64,000 bases of DNA from Sepiola atlantica (taxonomy: Eukaryota; Mollusca; Cephalopoda; Sepiida; Sepiolidae). Below, piece by piece: positions 60,014-64,000 of the stretch. Position 1 is the stretch's first letter. Each line of letters begins with the position of its first letter. The DNA lies in contig OY744519.1 of NCBI GenBank assembly GCA_963556195.1, positions 39,530,301-39,594,300 on the forward strand, read 5' to 3'. Made by a program: the position numbers and the translations under genes. The notes under the pieces are model-generated. The model saw only the letters and a program-made list of their open reading frames with translations. It had not been told where the DNA came from and did no database searches.

Positions 60014-60015
<2 letters not shown>
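57622..60015 (+). mobile_element. Penelope-like retroelement, defective
   Basis: About 2.4 kb between two (TA)n tracts. The left 57622-57867 is the reverse complement of the right 59739-60015 (shared phrases GAAAAAGGAAAACC, ACATATTGGGAAAA, GGTGAGGACTGAAAAATGAA, TGTTTATGAAAATG), apart from about 30 extra bases near the right tip. Inverted and pseudo-LTR termini are typical of Penelope elements. Between them lie a G/A-rich leader with a ~346 bp partial tandem repeat (57960-58030 versus 58305-58385) and a Penelope RT. No GIY-YIG endonuclease follows the RT; the right arm begins instead. An alternative is two oppositely oriented fragments joined together. Confidence 0.85.
58450..59760 (+). pseudogene. 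Penelope-type reverse transcriptase, broken
   Basis: In order: LPKRYIDTLKHLANN; IISPSDKGGAIVIMDKNSY (the N-terminal DKG motif of Penelope RTs) near 58675-58735; LYGLSKPTN; SLDVTSLYTNVPVKKC near 59091; FYKQKFGLPMGNPL near 59262-59300, followed at once by a stop; the catalytic FRYIDDILMFLP at 59383-59418; IPFLDTLIIK near 59509; and YIHFYSHHHSKIKTGII near 59599. The DKG and YIDD parts share a frame while SLYTNV and GLPMG lie in another, so at least two frameshifts plus stops at 58954 and about 59300 inactivate it. Confidence 0.9.

Positions 60016-60076
<61 letters not shown>
60016..60076. repeat. (TA)n, right flank of Penelope element
   Basis: A 60 bp TA run beginning directly after the CCTTTCCC terminus. 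Confidence 0.97.
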
Positions 60077-60079
<3 letters not shown>

Positions 60080-62929
60080 CAATGCATTGATTAGTTTTAC
60101 ACCTAAAACAGGCAGCCCCAGTTATGAGATGAACTAACGAAATAACAAATGATAATGTATATGTAAAACAAAAAATAATTAAACAGTGATGAAATCATAA
60201 TTTTTGTAAGTGTTATAAAGAATTCAACACTATTCAGAACTTTTATTTTATATTATAATATATTTAAACACCTTTAACATATTTTAAGCTGTTTCAACAC
60301 CTTTTACTCACATAAAGAACGTCTTGACACAAAACAAACATTTGTTTTCATACAAAAAGAAACACGTTTGAACCGTATTACTCAGTTAATATTATTTTAC
60401 TACAGTCGACTTTTCTATCTAAACAGGTTTGTTAACCATCTTGAATTTTAGTCGAAGATTGTTTTTTTTTAAATAGTGTTACCTTCAAACAACAATGTGT
60501 TCAACCATTAAAATGATATAAACAAAATCATACATATCACTTTTTTAAATACCCAACATTTACTAATTCAAATATTGCCTAATTTCAGACAGAAATCACT
60601 ACAGTTATGATGTCGCCGTGTTAATAATCTTTTGATTTTAACTGTCTTGTTTATCTGTTTAGCAATAATACTAAACGCCTTGACGTCGGCAGATAAGCCC
60701 GACTCAGTGATTAGGCCTTCTTAAAGGGCATTTGGTTGAGTTAAGAGTGATAATTTAAAAAATATTTTTAAAGAATTATGCCCATCCACAACAGAGGGTC
60801 AAACGGCCATGCTGTTCCCCGTGACTCGAAAACGTGAGCTATGAACTAAATCTTATTTTCTAAAACAAAAACAGTTTCAGAACGTTTAACGTATATGAGT
60901 CGGTAGATAATAACATTTTAATAGGTTTGGTAGTTGTTGTATGGGTTGCCTCTTTTCGATTTCTCCGTTGTTAACTATACCTGGGCCTTACCCATTGATA
61001 TATTCAAAAATGCGTTTTTAGTTATAGCATACACTCATTCTTCGTCATCTTTCAGCAGAGAACACATAAAAACGTGATGATTACACAGAGAAAACTATCA
61101 AGACGCTCACTGGTAATAAATATCTAACAATAGCTTTTAAGGATGATTGTTTGATGGGCGGGGTGTTCAAACATTTAACAACTCTCTTAGCGCATAGATA
61201 GTTACAATATGTCTAATAGGAATAAAACGCAACTTCTTGGCATCCATTTTGCCCTCTCACCACCTTCACAATATTGTAGAGGATTATCTTGGCAAATGAA
61301 CAACGGAGATGTATAGACTTTTCGGCTATTCTATTTTAGTGACTGCAAATAAAGCCTCAGTTTATTTTTGAATCAGCATTAGAAATCGTTCTTCGTGGAA
61401 AACGGAATCAAAATTGAATGTTGACACTATTTATTAAAAGTCTAGTAAAAAAAAGAATTGCAATTCCTCAGAATGTTATCGTCTTATTTAACGCTGCTCT
61501 TTCAAAGACTGTGAATATATTAAAGGTTTACGTTATTACACCAACAACATAACTATTATTCATATATAATGCTGCGTAATATAAGCAGCGAAGAGCCGGG
61601 TGCTCGTAACTTGCGATCTTTTACGATCCTGGCGCAGATGCAAATCTATGTAATAAAAGCGAACGTGCATGTGTCCGGCTCGCCTCAATAATCACATATG
61701 CACTTTTTTTTCATAAGCTAGAAAGTGGGAGACTTAATGTTAAAAATAAAACTTTATTATAAAATAAAGGAAAAATAATCACGTATGCAAATTTAATTTT
61801 TATGAGAATACACGTATATACCTGATCTTAATAATAACCGATAATGAAAATTAAAAAAAAAAATCACGAATTCAAATTTAATTTTCATGGGAAAAGAGCG
61901 GACGCTTAACTTTAAAAAAAAACTGATAATAATAAAGATGTAAGTCAAGAATTACTGTCACTTTGAATTTAGACACCAAAATGTACCCTTATTATTAGTA
62001 GCAGAAGTAATGTAAGTATTTATATGTAATAATTCGCCAAATATATTTCTCATTGCGAGTGCAAGCGAAAGATAGGGTTATATAGAGAGACTGAGTAAGA
62101 AAGGCGATATATTAGAAAGATGAATAAGGTGTAGGATTTGAATAAGACACAGTAAAGTGCTCGGTGAGAGAGAGAGAGGAAGATGGATGCAGGCTAGAGA
62201 GAAGTAGTGATACAGGTAACTTCAAAGAAAAAAACACTGTAAAACTTGTCTATTTTGTTCTAAATGGCCCCGAGTAACGCGTAGTTGGCGTAACAAAACA
62301 CTATTTGATATTTAAACACGATACGGGCATACAAGTGTAAGAGTATATGAGCTGGTAGCGCCCCGATTAATAATAGTTGTGATTGCATAGAGAGGACTTA
62401 TATAGATAATTAAAGAGAACAAACCTAAGATCAGATATTTCCTTTCTCTGATGTCAGACAGGTTACTAAATCCGGACTCTTTTTCATCCTTCTCTCCGTT
62501 CTACCTTACGCCAGCTGTGGGTCTTGCATGACTAAATTCATATTGATTGTCATGAAGTATATTGCATTTGCTGAGCTAGTTGCTAACTGCTAAAATTATC
62601 AAGGATTCAAACAAAGTACTCATGACGGATGTATCGGCAATCAAATTCGCACTCATCCGAGCGCTTTGTTTCCCTCAATTTCGCTCTTTTAACTTCTCTT
62701 TTTAATTGTGTCACATTAGCTTTAATACTGACTAACGAATGTAGACGTAAAGAAGCATTAAAAAGCATTTCAGTATATTTTCTCAATACTTACTGATAAC
62801 TACTATACTTTCTCAAAGAAATGGCACATTAAATAAGGATTTTTGTTTGTAAAAACAAAACAGAGCAAATACTCTTGAACACACACTGACACATCTCTTC
62901 TTTAAATAGAACGTTTCTCAAAATATATG
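60077..62929. other. AT-rich DNA without recognised features
   Basis: Nearly 3 kb with no frame of note, no tandem unit and no tRNA-like promoter. A short (GA)n lies near 62167-62178. A more balanced patch near 61590-61680 (GAGCCGGGTGCTCGTAAC) contains a GAGC...GCTC stem but no assignable element. Confidence 0.5.
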
Positions 62930-63450
62930 AGTTTATCTATCTTGTCAGTAAAGTTGCAAATAATAAAATTACAGACATTGAACTAAATGTGCGAAATAGA
63001 AAAGCCTGACCTGTGCTGAACAAGATAAAAGAAAGCTGGATGGTAAATCTTTCAACCAAGATAAAACTCGATTTCATGGAAGCCATTGCTACATCAGTTC
63101 TCGTATATCGAAGTAGCATCTTCAGTTTTACCAAGACATTAGAGAAGATGCATGACAGTGTGAACACCAGAATGCTTAGAAGTTATTTTAACATCTGGAG
63201 GCAATGCTTTACAAGAGAAAACTCAACGGACAACTTCCTATTTCAGTCTTAGTTAAAGAGTGAAGAACAAGATTTGGTGGTGACTGCTAGAGAGTTCTAG
63301 AAAAAATTGTTAACGATATTCTTTTGTGGATCTCAAAGTAGGAATGTAGTGCAGTGGGACGACCCAACAGAACATGTCAAGCAACTGACAGAGGACTCAC
63401 GATGAAGAGCTAAATGGCGTGATGGCGAATATAGCTAAATCGCGTGTAAG
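62930..63450 (+). mobile_element. C-terminal relic of a second LINE family
   Basis: A forward frame at 63013-63252 reads WMVNLSTKIKLDFMEAIATS, VLVYRSSIFSFTKTLEK, HDSVNTRMLRSYFNIW. This matches the post-RT C-terminal pattern of LINEs (LxxKLKxxFFRATVxSVLLYG, WTLTKxLEK, TRMLRxxLN). After a stop and frameshift, SAVGRPNRTC near 63352 corresponds to the usual GRPxRTY segment. It is 5'-truncated and mutated, with no RT catalytic box. It differs from the family at 10.7, 14.5 and 33.3 kb. Confidence 0.72.
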
Positions 63451-64000
63451 AGACAGGAGGATTCGTGACAGGAACACGACTTGATGATTATGATTGTGAG
63501 TTAGAGTTACCTTTGAATGATTCAAAAATAACTATTATTAAAATATATGTCACTCGTGAAAATATTTGGAAATTCAAATTTAAAACCTCAGATCGTTATC
63601 TTTAGAATATTAGGACACCTTGTGACCTTTATAAGAAACCGTTGAATCATTTTGGAATGAAACATAACATTTTTGAGCAATCTAACATTCTTTTAGTGCT
63701 CTTAAAATGTCCGTACTATAATTAAACACGCCTTTATGTTGCTGTTTTGGTTTCTGTTGGCGGTCTTCTCCATGTCGCTCTGATCTGCATGAAGTATACG
63801 TCATTAGTCAAAGTTATTAGTAATCAATCACGATTGCAGGGGCTTACTTTTTACACAGAAAACAGAAAAATTCAGCAGTTTCATGGTTCGGTAAACACCA
63901 CAAATGGTGCAGAAACGACGTTGCTACTTATACTTAATTAAATGCCGGTTCCGTGTTTGAGAAATGTTTCTTGCCAACGACTAGAATGCTATAGCAAAAT
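63451..64000. other. Unassigned right edge
   Basis: No repeat recognised. The frame at 63747-63941 (64 codons) has mixed composition but no known motif; it could continue beyond the window only through upstream sequence, since it ends in a stop at 63939-63941. Confidence 0.4.

Overview
This 64 kb window looks like non-coding DNA (intergenic or deep intronic) from an animal nuclear genome. It is strongly AT-rich. It holds about twenty long (TA)n microsatellites, several families of diverged tandem repeats, and decayed transposons of at least four classes: non-LTR retrotransposons, a Penelope-like element, mariner and a MITE, plus SINEs. I find no convincing host protein-coding gene, no intact tRNA or rRNA gene and no CRISPR. 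All long open frames are transposon relics, translations of simple repeats, or short frames expected by chance. The mix of dense (TA)n, tRNA-headed SINEs, Jockey/CR1-like LINE fragments and Penelope elements suggests a lophotrochozoan, most likely a coleoid cephalopod (octopus-like). That assignment is inference; no host gene confirms it.

Layout. 0-9.4 kb: quiet AT-rich DNA with a reverse-strand dimer of a U2-snRNA-headed repeat (2.6-3.2 kb) and a reverse tRNA-derived SINE (5.2-5.4 kb). 10.7-11.7 kb: decayed LINE RT. 13.05-14.06 kb: forward tandem array whose units begin with the 5' part of U2 snRNA. 14.45-16.2 kb: second copy of the same LINE on the reverse strand. 19.6-20.6 kb: about 14 tandem ~72 bp units derived from the 3' part of 5S rRNA. 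20.9-22.7 kb: T-rich minisatellite, then a tandem family that recurs in opposite orientation at 28.0-29.35 kb. 26.3-27.3 kb: two apparently identical 290 bp tandem copies, a diverged third copy and an inverted fragment. 30.8-33.0 kb: satellite with an alternating A/B higher-order structure. 33.3 kb: LINE 3' end with poly(A). 35.3-36.4 kb: ~39 bp minisatellite. 37.34-37.89 kb: 35 bp minisatellite open in all three forward frames. 39.8-47.9 kb: old dispersed repeats. 48.4-48.8 kb: MITE inside a (TA)n tract. 49.2-53.3 kb: satellite of ~365 bp monomers that shares a ~200 bp module with the U2-headed repeats but has a different head. 54.8-55.15 kb: tRNA-like SINE between direct repeats. 56.29-57.57 kb: mariner with both TIRs and TA duplications, inside (TA)n. 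57.62-60.02 kb: Penelope-like element with inverted termini, also flanked by (TA)n. 62.9-63.45 kb: another LINE C-terminal relic.

Two themes stand out. Pol III/snRNA-type genes (5S rRNA, U2 snRNA, tRNAs) have repeatedly been turned into satellites or SINE-like modules. (TA)n tracts repeatedly sit exactly at transposon ends. No biochemical pathway is encoded here; the interest is in repeat biology.
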